Of a stretch of 64,000 nt of DNA, positions 27,867 to 36,682 are shown in pieces; position 1 is the first letter of the stretch, and every line of letters starts with the position of its first letter. The translations under genes were made by a program, and so were the position numbers. The notes under the pieces are model-generated. The model had not been told where the DNA came from. It saw nothing but the letters and a program-made list of their open reading frames with translations, and did not search any database. Source of the stretch: Flavobacterium daejeonense DSM 17708. Its GTDB lineage: Bacteria > Bacteroidota > Bacteroidia > Flavobacteriales > Flavobacteriaceae. Where the stretch lies: assembly GCF_000425425.1 (NCBI RefSeq), contig NZ_AUDK01000003.1:205006-269005 (forward strand), written 5' to 3'.

Positions 27867-29156
27867 TCATTTCAATTTTCGATTGTACTTTTTGATTAGT
27901 TTCAAAGTCGATTTATCGGATGAAAAAACCGAATTCAATCCTTGTGGTTCTTGCGGTGGATCGGTAGTCAATGGGTCGCCTGGATTCCATTTTCCGACAT
28001 CATTTGTTGCTCTTCCTTCACCACCAAATCCCCAAAAATTAGCAGCCTGGAGTGGTTCCTTATTCTTGTGACTTTTTAATACTCTTTGAAAAATATAGTT
28101 ATAAAAAAGATCCCTGTAAATTACTGATGAAGAATCCAATAAACTTTCATTTTCACGTGGCAAACCAAATTCTTCAATAATAATAGGACGATTTAATTTT
28201 TTAGCCACTGTAATATGTTTTTCAATATATACTTCTGCTTTTTTCAAAGTGGATTCGATGGTATTTTTCGCGTCTTCTGCTTTAAACCATCCCCAGTTTT
28301 TAGGCCAGATATGCATGGTCAAATAATCGATATTTGGATTTTGATGGGTACGTTCAAATATTTCCATACTGTCATTAGAACTATTTAATCCTTCTGAACC
28401 GGTAGAAATCAAGTGATTCTTATCTAAACTATCGATTAAGTTAACAATGTTATTTAACCAAATCGTGAATTTCTCTTCATTTTCAGGAGTAAAAGTACGC
28501 GGTTCATTACCTAGCTGCCAGGCCATAATGGTTGGGTCTTCGGTATATTTTTGTTTCGAATACGAATTTGTTCTGCCTAAAACAAACTTCACATGATTGT
28601 TTAAAGCTTCCATACATGCTTCACAACTATGAAATTTCTTCGTATAACTCATAAATTGTGGCCAGGTGTTAGGAGAAATATTAGGAATGGGTATTGTTCC
28701 ATACCCATTCCATTCTAAATATTGAGACATTCCTCCGGACCATTCCCAGTTATTTGTCAAATACAAAACAGCATACATTTGGCGTTTTGCCATTTCTGAA
28801 ATCAAAAAATCAAGACCATCAAGTAAATCTAAATTGTATTTTCCCTGTTCAAATTGTAGGGCAGGACGCACTGTATAATCATACTTTCCACCTTCAGCAC
28901 CTACTAAAATTCGTAAGTTATCAATTCCGTTTTTTTTCATTAAATCCAGCTCTCTCAACAGACGTTTACGATCCCCCACTTTGTTTGAGCCTAACAAACT
29001 TCCATACCAATAATTGGCTCCAATGAAAGAATAAGGCTGAGTTCCTTTATAAAACTGAGTTCCTCTCACGGTTATAAAATCTTCTTTTTGAGCAAAACAG
29101 CTGACGGTAAATAAACAGTTTAGAATTAATACTGTTTTTAAAAATGATTTTTTCAT
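27867..29156 (-). CDS. GH5 endo-beta-1,4-mannanase (GH5_7-like)
   Basis: A 429-residue enzyme. The N-terminus MKKSFLKTVLILNCLFTVSCFAQ could be read as signal peptidase I (FA-QKE) or a lipobox (TVSC); the former looks better because FAQ is common here. The barrel contains FIGANYWYGSLLG, NGIDNLRILVGAEGG, IMAWQLGNEPR with the acid/base Glu near residue 217, LTMHIWPKNWGW, and IIIEEFGLPRE with the nucleophile Glu near 328. The ANYW and NEPR patterns match mannanase subfamily 7 better than GH5 cellulases. It is the last gene of the leftward mannan operon and would cut beta-mannan internally. Confidence 0.88.
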   Translation of the reverse strand: MKKSFLKTVLILNCLFTVSCFAQKEDFITVRGTQFYKGTQPYSFIGANYWYGSLLGSNKVGDRKRLLRELDLMKKNGIDNLRILVGAEGGKYDYTVRPALQFEQGKYNLDLLDGLDFLISEMAKRQMYAVLYLTNNWEWSGGMSQYLEWNGYGTIPIPNISPNTWPQFMSYTKKFHSCEACMEALNNHVKFVLGRTNSYSKQKYTEDPTIMAWQLGNEPRTFTPENEEKFTIWLNNIVNLIDSLDKNHLISTGSEGLNSSNDSMEIFERTHQNPNIDYLTMHIWPKNWGWFKAEDAKNTIESTLKKAEVYIEKHITVAKKLNRPIIIEEFGLPRENESLLDSSSVIYRDLFYNYIFQRVLKSHKNKEPLQAANFWGFGGEGRATNDVGKWNPGDPLTTDPPQEPQGLNSVFSSDKSTLKLIKKYNRKLK

Positions 29157-29213
29157 AGTCGGTTTTTTAAGAATGATTTATAAACTAAGGAATAGAGCAC
29201 AGCACAACTTTAA

Positions 29214-30431
29214 TTAGGGTTGAACATACATATTAGGCAATGTATTTATTAAAGTTGATTTAGGAAGATTTACAAAGTTGATAAAATCGCTTGCATTAGA
29301 AGCAGCAGGTGTAGGTACATAATAACCATTTGCGGAATTATTCCAAAACAGCACAAAGCTAATTTTGACATTATTAGCAGTTACTGCATTGTATAAATAA
29401 TTTGAAAACCATCCTGTAATAGCTGGATTAGAACTATTAACTTGATAGCCAGTCTCGGTCAATGCTGCAATTTTAGATTTCGAAATAGCCAAATCAGAAA
29501 TCATTTTAAGTTTTACATTTGCTAAATCAGCACCTGCCTGTCCCTGATTGTTAAAATCACCATAATTATCCATTCCCAGAATATCAACATAAGTATCTCC
29601 GGGATAACGCCCCAAATAACCAGCCGAAGTAGTATAGGAATTATCAGGTGCGTATGCATATAATAAATTATGTACTCCTTTAGTATTTTTTAAATAATCC
29701 ACCGTGAACTGATAAGCCGTTTTATATTCCTGAGCAGTACAGAAACTGGCTCCCCACCAGAACCAATTTCCATCAAATTCGTGAAAAGGTCTAAAAATAA
29801 TTGGGATTAACTTACCATCACTGCCTCTTAAATTTGAAACAACCGAAGCTATTTTGTCTAATTTTAATTTGTACCAATTGTGATTAGATCCACCAGGTAA
29901 AATACTTTTGAAAGCGGTAGCCTGTTGTTGGGCGGTCATGTCGGATGTATAAAAACTGTTTTCGTTATAAGGCTCTCTCAAATGCCAGGTAAACATATTA
30001 ATCATCCCTTTATCATAAGCCTGTTTGACATCCGAAATAATTTTTTGTTCCTGTTGGAAAAACCAGTTTCCGCTTGTTCCGTCATTATTTTTATCGGTAA
30101 TAAACATAAAATCAGAACCCAAAAGAGCCGGATCATAGCCCGTGGTTTTTTTAATATCGGATTCCGTTGAACTGGTATCATAAAATCCATTAAAGGCATC
30201 CTGCTGACCAATTGCAAATCGGGTTTGTCCTAAAGTTTTCAAATTGGTAAACAAAGCCACCGTCTCGGCTGTAGCATTGGCATCTACTGTAGAACTTGTG
30301 GTAATGGGTCTTTTTGATGTGACAGAATTATTCTGATTTGCTGATTCTGATGAGACAGTGTCTTCGTTTGAAGAACAACTGGCTAATAAAACAGAAAATA
30401 GAACTAGTACATTAAAATACAGTGTTTTCAT
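29214..30431 (-). CDS. GH26 beta-mannanase, lipoprotein
   Basis: A 405-residue enzyme with lipobox LLASC and a Ser/Asn/Glu-rich mature start (CSSNEDTVSSESANQ), pointing to an envelope-anchored, possibly surface-displayed protein. GH26 motifs are GNWFFQQEQKIISDVKQAYDKG, FTWHLREPYNENSFY, IIFRPFHEFDGNWFWWG with the acid/base Glu (about 217), GMDNYGDF, and ALTETGYQV with the nucleophile Glu (about 325). It is closely similar in architecture to the neighbouring GH26, so a local duplication is likely. Endo- or exo-action cannot be decided from sequence. Confidence 0.9.
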   Translation of the reverse strand: MKTLYFNVLVLFSVLLASCSSNEDTVSSESANQNNSVTSKRPITTSSTVDANATAETVALFTNLKTLGQTRFAIGQQDAFNGFYDTSSTESDIKKTTGYDPALLGSDFMFITDKNNDGTSGNWFFQQEQKIISDVKQAYDKGMINMFTWHLREPYNENSFYTSDMTAQQQATAFKSILPGGSNHNWYKLKLDKIASVVSNLRGSDGKLIPIIFRPFHEFDGNWFWWGASFCTAQEYKTAYQFTVDYLKNTKGVHNLLYAYAPDNSYTTSAGYLGRYPGDTYVDILGMDNYGDFNNQGQAGADLANVKLKMISDLAISKSKIAALTETGYQVNSSNPAITGWFSNYLYNAVTANNVKISFVLFWNNSANGYYVPTPAASNASDFINFVNLPKSTLINTLPNMYVQP

Positions 30432-30579
30432 AATGGTTTGTTTGGTTAATAAATATTTGGTTGTTAAATAGTTACATAATTAAATAATTAAAGATTAATA
30501 GAAATTATATCCATAGCAGAATGATTGATAAATTCTATAATAGAATTATCAATAAAAGAAATCTGAAATAATGCCTATA

Positions 30580-31767
30580 TTATTTCAATGTCGAATTGAT
30601 TTTATATAAATCAGGTAGTTTATTAGAAAGCAGGGCTTTGGGTTTACTTGTAAATTCAACAAAATCGGCAGTATCTGGCATATTAGGTTGAGGTACAAAA
30701 TAAGCGTCTTCACTATTTTCCCAAAACATGACATAAGAAATGGCGATGTTGTTTGCCGTCAATGCATTGTACATATACTTAGAAAAAAAGCCTTCAATAG
30801 GATCCTTAGTAAATGTAATTTGGTATCCTGTCTCGGTCAGGGCGGCTATTTTATTTCTTTGTTTCGCTAAATCAGAAAGGATTTTTAATTTTGAGTTAGC
30901 TAACCTGGCACCTTCTTCACCTTTATTATCAAAATCCCCATAATTGTCCATCCCCAAAACATCCACATAAGCATCTCCGGGATATCTTTTTAAATAGTCG
31001 GCTTCAGAATGAAACTGATTATCAGGAGAAAACGCATATAAAAAATTGGTAACTTCTTTAACATCTCTCAGATAGGTTACCGTAAAAGCAAAAAGTTCTT
31101 TGTATTCTTCGGGCGAACAATGAGCTGCTCCCCACCAAAACCAGCTGCCGTCAAATTCATGAAAAGGTCTGAAAATAACCGGAATTAATTTGCCATCATT
31201 TCCTTTTAAATTTTTAACAATGGCTGCTATTTTATCTAATTTTCTTTTAAAATATTCGTTTTTTTCACCAGCTGGCAAAATGGTTTTCACGCGATTTTTT
31301 CCCTTATCTTCCAAGTTAGATGAATAAAAATCAACTCCTTTATAAGGTTCTCTGAAATGCCAGGAAAAAGTAACAATCATACCCTGATCATAGGCTTTTT
31401 TAGCATCGGCTATTATTTGTTTTTCTTGTTGAAAATACCAATTATCTTCTTTTTCAGTATTTTTATCATCCGTTATATGGGAAAAATCAAATCCGATAAT
31501 TGCGGGATCGGAAGCTGTTGTTTTCTTAATGTCTGATTTTCCCTTTATGTTAAAAAAGAAATTACTAAAAGCATTTTGTTGTCCAATAGCAAATCCTTTT
31601 TCGGGTAATTTTTTGAGATTATAAAACAGCGCCAGAGTTTCTGCGGTGGCTTTTTGACCAGTTATCACAAAATCAGCTATATTATTAGAGTCTAAATTCT
31701 TTTTCTCTACTTGAGCAAAACTCGTTTGAAAAAGCAAAATAATTGCAAAAGACAGTATATTTTTCAT
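30580..31767 (-). CDS. GH26 beta-mannanase, secreted/periplasmic
   Basis: A 395-residue enzyme with a signal peptide ending SFAQ and no lipobox, so it should be soluble in the periplasm. Motifs parallel the neighbour: FGFAIGQQ-like KGFAIGQQNAF, VTFSWHFREPYKG, VIFRPFHEFDGSWFWWG (acid/base Glu about 202), GMDNYGDFDNKG and ALTETGYQI (nucleophile about 311). The pair therefore looks like an in-place duplication followed by divergence in localisation. The soluble copy may trim imported oligosaccharides to mannobiose for the symporter. A 148-bp spacer follows before the lipoprotein copy. Confidence 0.9.
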   Translation of the reverse strand: MKNILSFAIILLFQTSFAQVEKKNLDSNNIADFVITGQKATAETLALFYNLKKLPEKGFAIGQQNAFSNFFFNIKGKSDIKKTTASDPAIIGFDFSHITDDKNTEKEDNWYFQQEKQIIADAKKAYDQGMIVTFSWHFREPYKGVDFYSSNLEDKGKNRVKTILPAGEKNEYFKRKLDKIAAIVKNLKGNDGKLIPVIFRPFHEFDGSWFWWGAAHCSPEEYKELFAFTVTYLRDVKEVTNFLYAFSPDNQFHSEADYLKRYPGDAYVDVLGMDNYGDFDNKGEEGARLANSKLKILSDLAKQRNKIAALTETGYQITFTKDPIEGFFSKYMYNALTANNIAISYVMFWENSEDAYFVPQPNMPDTADFVEFTSKPKALLSNKLPDLYKINSTLK

Positions 31768-31791
31768 AATATTCCTTATTTCATAAATTGA

Positions 31792-32823
31792 TTATTCACT
31801 CAACATTTGAACCTGTATATCATCAGCTAATAATGTTCCGATGCAATCACTCAGTGCCAGAATGATTGTAATTTTTTTTGTTGCAGCCGGGATTTGGATA
31901 TTTTTTTTAAAATGCGTCCAATCGGTATTTCCAGTAACTTTTCCAATCAATTGACCTTCCATCGTTTTTATTTTACCATCCTTGGTAAATTCGATAATGA
32001 ATAAACCATTATTCCATGATTCTTTACCTTGTGTAATATCTAAGGCTTTGAGCCAGCCAGAAACTTCAATTGATTTGGTTCCGTTTGGCACATCAGCAAT
32101 TTGATCAATTGCAGTCCATTCAAGCATTTTTGAGGTTACTGCAGCTGCCGAATTTCCTTCTTTATTATCCGTCGTAGAAACGTGTCCTGAACCGTTCCAT
32201 TTCTCTAAGCCAGCCTCAAAATTCCCATTCTCAAAGTATTTAGGGATTGCTTCCTTTGCAATAGCTTCGGCTCTTTTTGCCATAGCTTCCGCCTGCATTA
32301 TTTTTATATAATCCTCTTCACTCACTGCAACAGCTTTAATATCATCAAAAAAAACAGTACCCGGTGTATTTTGTAAACCAATAACAACTTTAATAGTTTT
32401 GGCTCCTTCCGGAACTATAACCGTTTTTGAATATAATTTCCAGTCGACAGTTCCTTTGACTTGTGCAATATTTTCGGAAACAATTTGTTTATTAGCCCCA
32501 TTTAAAAATTCTGCATTAAATATCCCTGCGCCATAACTTTCTCCTCCCTGAATAGCATCGGCTTTGACATAAGCGCTAAAAGTAATCGCATAAGTTCCTT
32601 TAGAAATATTTATCCGTTGATCGCCACTTTTCCATTCTTTACCTACATATTGCACAATCATACAGGAACCGTCACCCACTTTTTTAATTAAAGTATTCTG
32701 TTTTAGATTATCTGCCCACCAATTATCTGTATTCAAATCAAAACCGCCATTGAGTATCAGATTTTTTTGTGAAAACATCACGGAAGTAATGAGAAAAACG
32801 AAAAATAAAAATTTTGCTTTCAT
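31792..32823 (-). CDS. secreted protein with two CBM4/9-like modules and no catalytic domain
   Basis: A 343-residue protein with signal peptide MKAKFLFFVFLITSVMFSQ. Two galactose-binding-like jelly-rolls are visible, residues about 20-165 (NLILNGGFDLNTDNWW, FDDIKAVAV) and about 195-343 (NGNFEAGLEKWNGSG, LADDIQVQML). A short helical, Ala/Glu-rich linker (MQAEAMAKRAEAIAKEAIPK) joins them. The N-GGF/NFE...W start and DDI end strands are typical of CBM families 4 and 9. Such modules are usually attached to glycosidases; here they stand alone between GH26 and the epimerase gene. Binding of manno-oligosaccharides in the periplasm is inferred from the operon, not from known binding residues. Confidence 0.7.
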   Translation of the reverse strand: MKAKFLFFVFLITSVMFSQKNLILNGGFDLNTDNWWADNLKQNTLIKKVGDGSCMIVQYVGKEWKSGDQRINISKGTYAITFSAYVKADAIQGGESYGAGIFNAEFLNGANKQIVSENIAQVKGTVDWKLYSKTVIVPEGAKTIKVVIGLQNTPGTVFFDDIKAVAVSEEDYIKIMQAEAMAKRAEAIAKEAIPKYFENGNFEAGLEKWNGSGHVSTTDNKEGNSAAAVTSKMLEWTAIDQIADVPNGTKSIEVSGWLKALDITQGKESWNNGLFIIEFTKDGKIKTMEGQLIGKVTGNTDWTHFKKNIQIPAATKKITIILALSDCIGTLLADDIQVQMLSE

Positions 32824-32848
32824 GAGTTTGTTTTTTAGATTTTTTAAA

Positions 32849-34045
32849 TCAAATATTCCTTATTCTGGTAATAAGTTCCATACAGGCACGACCGTTATGA
32901 TAAGGACATTTCCAAAATCCTGCTTTATCTTTTTGAATTAATGAATAATCCTGATTAACTCCCCAAAACCATTCACCGCTTTTAGAATCTAAAATGTATT
33001 TTTTTATAAATTCCCAGTTTTTGTCTACAATTTTCAAATAGTCTTCATTGTTAGTCAATTCATAGGCATTGTAAAAACCAATCATCAATTCTGCTTGTGG
33101 CCACCAGTGTTTTTCAGCTATTAATTTTTTAGTTTCAGGATCATATTCATACCATAAACCGCCATCACTATCAATTCCCTTTTTAGTTGCTTCCGTCATT
33201 TGTAAGGCATATTCTTTATAACGATTGATCAAATTTTGATCTTCTGAAATTTCAGCACATTGCTGCAATAACCAGGCAGCTTCAATGTCATGACCATATG
33301 AAATCACATCTGGTTTTTCTTTCCAGTTTTCATCAAAAAATAAACGTAAATGTCCAGTTACAGTATTGATAAAATGTGTTTCGATGGTTTCTAACAACTC
33401 TATGATTACTGCCAGCAAAGTTTGATCTTTCCAGACTTTATACAAATTTGCATAGCCCTCCACAATATGCAAATGCGTATTCATGGTCTTTTTTTCATTC
33501 GCATCTTTGTCACTCAGACGTAAATCATCGACGTTTTTCCAATCGTGGGTAAAAGCCTCTAAATAGCCTTTGTTGATTGTATCGTAGCTGTGTTCCTGTA
33601 TTTTTTGATACAAACTAATCGCTGTTTCCAATGCTTTTTCATCTTTGGAAATCGCATAATATTCACTCATGCCGTAGATTACAAAGGCCAGAGCATAAAT
33701 TTGATTTTTGGTGTTTTTTGGAGTTCCATCGAAATGGAGACTCCAAAAAACACCACCAAATTTGGGATCATAAAAATGAGTAACAATATAATCAAAGGCT
33801 CTCTTTGCACATTTTAGGGTTTCCTCATTTTTATTGAGTTTATAAGCCGCAGAGTAAGTCCATAAAATTCGGGCATTAAGTACAACTCCTTTTTCAGCCA
33901 GTGGTTGCTTTTGATTGTTGCTGTCAATTTGACCAATAAAGCCTCCTTTTTGAGTATCAATAGTATTTTCACTCCAATAATTTAAAATATTTTGGAGTTC
34001 TGCCGACAATTCTGTTTTTAAAGTATTTAATTTATTTGAAACCAA
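32849..34045 (-). CDS. AGE-family epimerase, probably mannobiose/cellobiose 2-epimerase
   Basis: A 398-residue cytoplasmic alpha/alpha-barrel enzyme of normal length. Hallmarks are GGFIGQ near the N-terminus, YGGVFWSL-like FGGVFWSLHFDG, SYGHDIEAAWLLQQ with a catalytic His, WWPQAELMIGFYNAY, and KCPYHNGRACME near residue 383 with the second catalytic His. It has the cellobiose 2-epimerase type of PYHNGR ending. In mannan catabolism the enzyme converts beta-1,4-mannobiose to mannosyl-glucose, the substrate of GH130. The start appears to be TTG, directly abutting the TAA stop of the GH130 gene, so it is probably read by translational coupling. Confidence 0.87.
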   Translation of the reverse strand: MVSNKLNTLKTELSAELQNILNYWSENTIDTQKGGFIGQIDSNNQKQPLAEKGVVLNARILWTYSAAYKLNKNEETLKCAKRAFDYIVTHFYDPKFGGVFWSLHFDGTPKNTKNQIYALAFVIYGMSEYYAISKDEKALETAISLYQKIQEHSYDTINKGYLEAFTHDWKNVDDLRLSDKDANEKKTMNTHLHIVEGYANLYKVWKDQTLLAVIIELLETIETHFINTVTGHLRLFFDENWKEKPDVISYGHDIEAAWLLQQCAEISEDQNLINRYKEYALQMTEATKKGIDSDGGLWYEYDPETKKLIAEKHWWPQAELMIGFYNAYELTNNEDYLKIVDKNWEFIKKYILDSKSGEWFWGVNQDYSLIQKDKAGFWKCPYHNGRACMELITRIRNI

Positions 34046-35242
34046 TTATTTAAGTCCTTTATTTTTATTAATTAATTCTATAATTGTGTTTACTGATCCG
34101 GCTGATGTATAAGTGTCTTCAGGCGTATTCATCACATAATCTACCAGTTTTTCAACTGTGGAAACGGCAACATGCATTCTTGTATCTGATGAAGCATAAT
34201 AAATATATACTGTACCATCTTTATCATCAATCCATCCATTAGAAAACAAGACATTGGATACATCTCCTAATCTTTCAGCTCCTTCAGGAGCCATAAAATG
34301 CCCGGCTGGTTTGTGAATTACTTTAGAAATATCATTCAAATCAGTCATAAACATGTACAAAGTATAGCGTAATCCGGCAGCTGTATTTCTAACGCCATGC
34401 GCCAGGTGCAACCATCCTTTTGCTGTTTTAATAGGCGCCGGACCTAAACCATTTTTCAATTCATACACCGTATGGTATTGTTTGCCGTAAATAATAGTTT
34501 CTTCTTTAACTACAGGGTTTGTAATATCATCAATGTATCCTAAACCTATACCGCCACCATTTCCTATGTCAATAAAACCATCCTGTGGTCTCGTATATAC
34601 TGCGTATTTACCATTTACAAATTCGGGATGAAAAACTACATTTCGTTGTTGTCCTGTATTGGAAATTAAATCCGGTAATCTTTCCCAGTTAACCAGGTCT
34701 TTGGTTCTTACGATACCTGCATTGGCAATTGCTGAACTGGTATCTCCTTTAGGAGCATTTGGATCTTTTCTTTCCGTACAAAAAATACCGTAAATCCAGC
34801 CGTCTTCGTGTTTAACCAAACGCATATCATATACGTTTGTATCCGGATTTCCTTCAATTTGAGGTAAAACACATGGTTTTTCCCAAAATTTAAAATTATC
34901 TACACCATTTGGGCTTTCGGCTATTGCAATAAATGATTTTCTGTCGTAACCTTCTACACGTACAGCCACCACATATTTTCCATTCCATTTTATAGCTCCC
35001 GAATTTAAGGTAGCATTAACTCCAATTCTTTCTAACAAATAAGGATTTGTATTTTTATCCAAATCAAATCTCCATTCAATTGGCGCATGTTTGGCAGTTA
35101 TAACAGGGTTTTTATAGCGTTGAAAAATACCGTTCCCAACAATGTTTTGAGGCTCATTTTTTTGCTCAATCAGAATTTGAAATTCTTTTTCTATTTCAAA
35201 TTTTCTTTGCTCGAAATCTGTTATTAATGTTTGTGTATTCAT
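34046..35242 (-). CDS. GH130 4-O-beta-D-mannosyl-D-glucose phosphorylase-like enzyme
   Basis: A 398-residue cytoplasmic five-bladed propeller enzyme. GH130 motifs include NPVITAKHAPIEW, NSGAIKWNGKYVVAVRVEG, EGNPDTNVYDMRLVKHEDGW with the Asp expected to be the general acid, GIVRTKDLVNWERLPDL and GLGPAPIKTAKGWLHLAHGVR. The last resembles the mannosyl-glucose phosphorylase branch (GH130_1) more than the mannobiose-cleaving branch. With the next gene's epimerase it would convert mannobiose into mannose-1-phosphate and glucose. The zero-length gap to the epimerase supports a joint pathway. Confidence 0.9.
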   Translation of the reverse strand: MNTQTLITDFEQRKFEIEKEFQILIEQKNEPQNIVGNGIFQRYKNPVITAKHAPIEWRFDLDKNTNPYLLERIGVNATLNSGAIKWNGKYVVAVRVEGYDRKSFIAIAESPNGVDNFKFWEKPCVLPQIEGNPDTNVYDMRLVKHEDGWIYGIFCTERKDPNAPKGDTSSAIANAGIVRTKDLVNWERLPDLISNTGQQRNVVFHPEFVNGKYAVYTRPQDGFIDIGNGGGIGLGYIDDITNPVVKEETIIYGKQYHTVYELKNGLGPAPIKTAKGWLHLAHGVRNTAAGLRYTLYMFMTDLNDISKVIHKPAGHFMAPEGAERLGDVSNVLFSNGWIDDKDGTVYIYYASSDTRMHVAVSTVEKLVDYVMNTPEDTYTSAGSVNTIIELINKNKGLK

Positions 35243-35266
35243 ATTTAAAAATTATAATTCAGCTAA

Positions 35267-36658
35267 TTATTTATTTAAGTTTCGTTTGTTTTCAAGTTCT
35301 TGTTCTATTATTTGAAGTTTTTCTTCATTAAGGGGATAGAATAGAATAAAGAGTAACGATAGTATTGCTGCTACTGCAGGAAGAATACTCAACATCAGTT
35401 GGATACCATTTTGTGCTTCAATTGTTTGGGAAACATTAGCCTGAAAACCAAAATACCCTAAAAGCCAACCTGTTGCCGCTCCACCAATTGTCCAACCAAA
35501 TTTTTGCGACATTGAAGAAGCCGAAAACACTAATCCTGTAGCTCTTCGCCCTTGTTTCCATTCAGAATAATCAGCACTATCAGCATACATTGACCATATA
35601 AGAGGGAAGATACTTCCAGCACAAATGCTTATTAAAATTTGGAATGTCATAATTAGAAATACGTCTTCTTTCCCAAAAAAGTAAAAAATTACGCTTAACA
35701 CAGCGGCTAAGAACATTGCTCCCAAAAAGGTATTTTTTTTACCCATTTTATTCGCAATTGGAGTTGCTACGATTACTCCAATAATGTTTGCAGCCTGACC
35801 CAAAACCAAATAAAGCGAGGTATGAGTCATATTAAATGTTTCTCCGAAGAAGTTAAAACTATAATTTACAGTATCACTTACATAATATTTAAAGTAATAT
35901 ACCGCTGCTCCATCACGAATGGAATTGAATATCAAAGCGCCAATTCCTGCACCTAAAAGTATCCACCATGGCTTATTTTTTAATAAGTCTTTAAGATCTT
36001 CTTTTAGGTGTGTTTTTTCTTTTGATATTGGCTGTACTCTTTCTTTAGTTAATAAAAAACATCCCCAGAAGAAAAGTGTTGTAATAATTCCAAAAACAAT
36101 TATAGTTGCTAACCAACCTTCTTTCGAATTCAAATTTCCTCCAAAATAGTTCACCAAAGGTTCAATCAGCCACAGTGCCAGTAAGCTTCCCCCAAAAGCA
36201 AAAACCATGCGGTATGAGGAAAGAGTTGTTCTTTCTTTTCGGTCAGATGACATCACTCCCAGCAAAGAAGCATAAGGCACATTAATTACCGAGTAAACCA
36301 TCATCATTAAAGAATAGGTAATATAAGCATAGATGATTTTACCTTTCTCGTCAAAATCAGGAGTGTAAAAAGTTAGTACTCCAATTACAGCAAATGGAAT
36401 AGCTGTCCATAAAAGATAAGGGCGAAATTTTCCCCAACGCGATTTAGTACGATCGGCAATAATTCCCACCAAAGGATCAAAACAAGAATCCCAAATTCTT
36501 GTAATCAGAAACATGGTCCCCACTACTGCAGGAGCCAAACCGAAAACGTCGGTATAAAAAAACATGAGGTACATACTGAAAATCTTCCAAAACATGGATG
36601 ATGCTGCATCCCCAAGTCCATAACCAACCTTCTCTTTGATTCTAATTTTATCTTGCAT
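35267..36658 (-). CDS. GPH-family sugar:cation symporter (MelB-like)
   Basis: A 463-residue inner-membrane protein from the ATG at 36658 (MQDKIRIKEKVGYGLGD). A TTG 24 bp further upstream touches the GH26 stop and is less likely. The family motif GYGLGDAASSMFWK and the MFYTD-type helix are present, with RIWDSCFDPLVGIIADRT in the TM2-TM3 region and SKWGKFRPYLLW-like RWGKFRPYLLW. Twelve hydrophobic segments can be counted. It should import manno-disaccharides across the inner membrane for the epimerase and phosphorylase encoded just downstream. Confidence 0.9.
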   Translation of the reverse strand: MQDKIRIKEKVGYGLGDAASSMFWKIFSMYLMFFYTDVFGLAPAVVGTMFLITRIWDSCFDPLVGIIADRTKSRWGKFRPYLLWTAIPFAVIGVLTFYTPDFDEKGKIIYAYITYSLMMMVYSVINVPYASLLGVMSSDRKERTTLSSYRMVFAFGGSLLALWLIEPLVNYFGGNLNSKEGWLATIIVFGIITTLFFWGCFLLTKERVQPISKEKTHLKEDLKDLLKNKPWWILLGAGIGALIFNSIRDGAAVYYFKYYVSDTVNYSFNFFGETFNMTHTSLYLVLGQAANIIGVIVATPIANKMGKKNTFLGAMFLAAVLSVIFYFFGKEDVFLIMTFQILISICAGSIFPLIWSMYADSADYSEWKQGRRATGLVFSASSMSQKFGWTIGGAATGWLLGYFGFQANVSQTIEAQNGIQLMLSILPAVAAILSLLFILFYPLNEEKLQIIEQELENKRNLNK

Positions 36659-36682
36659 TTTTATTGTCTTTACTTTAATCAA

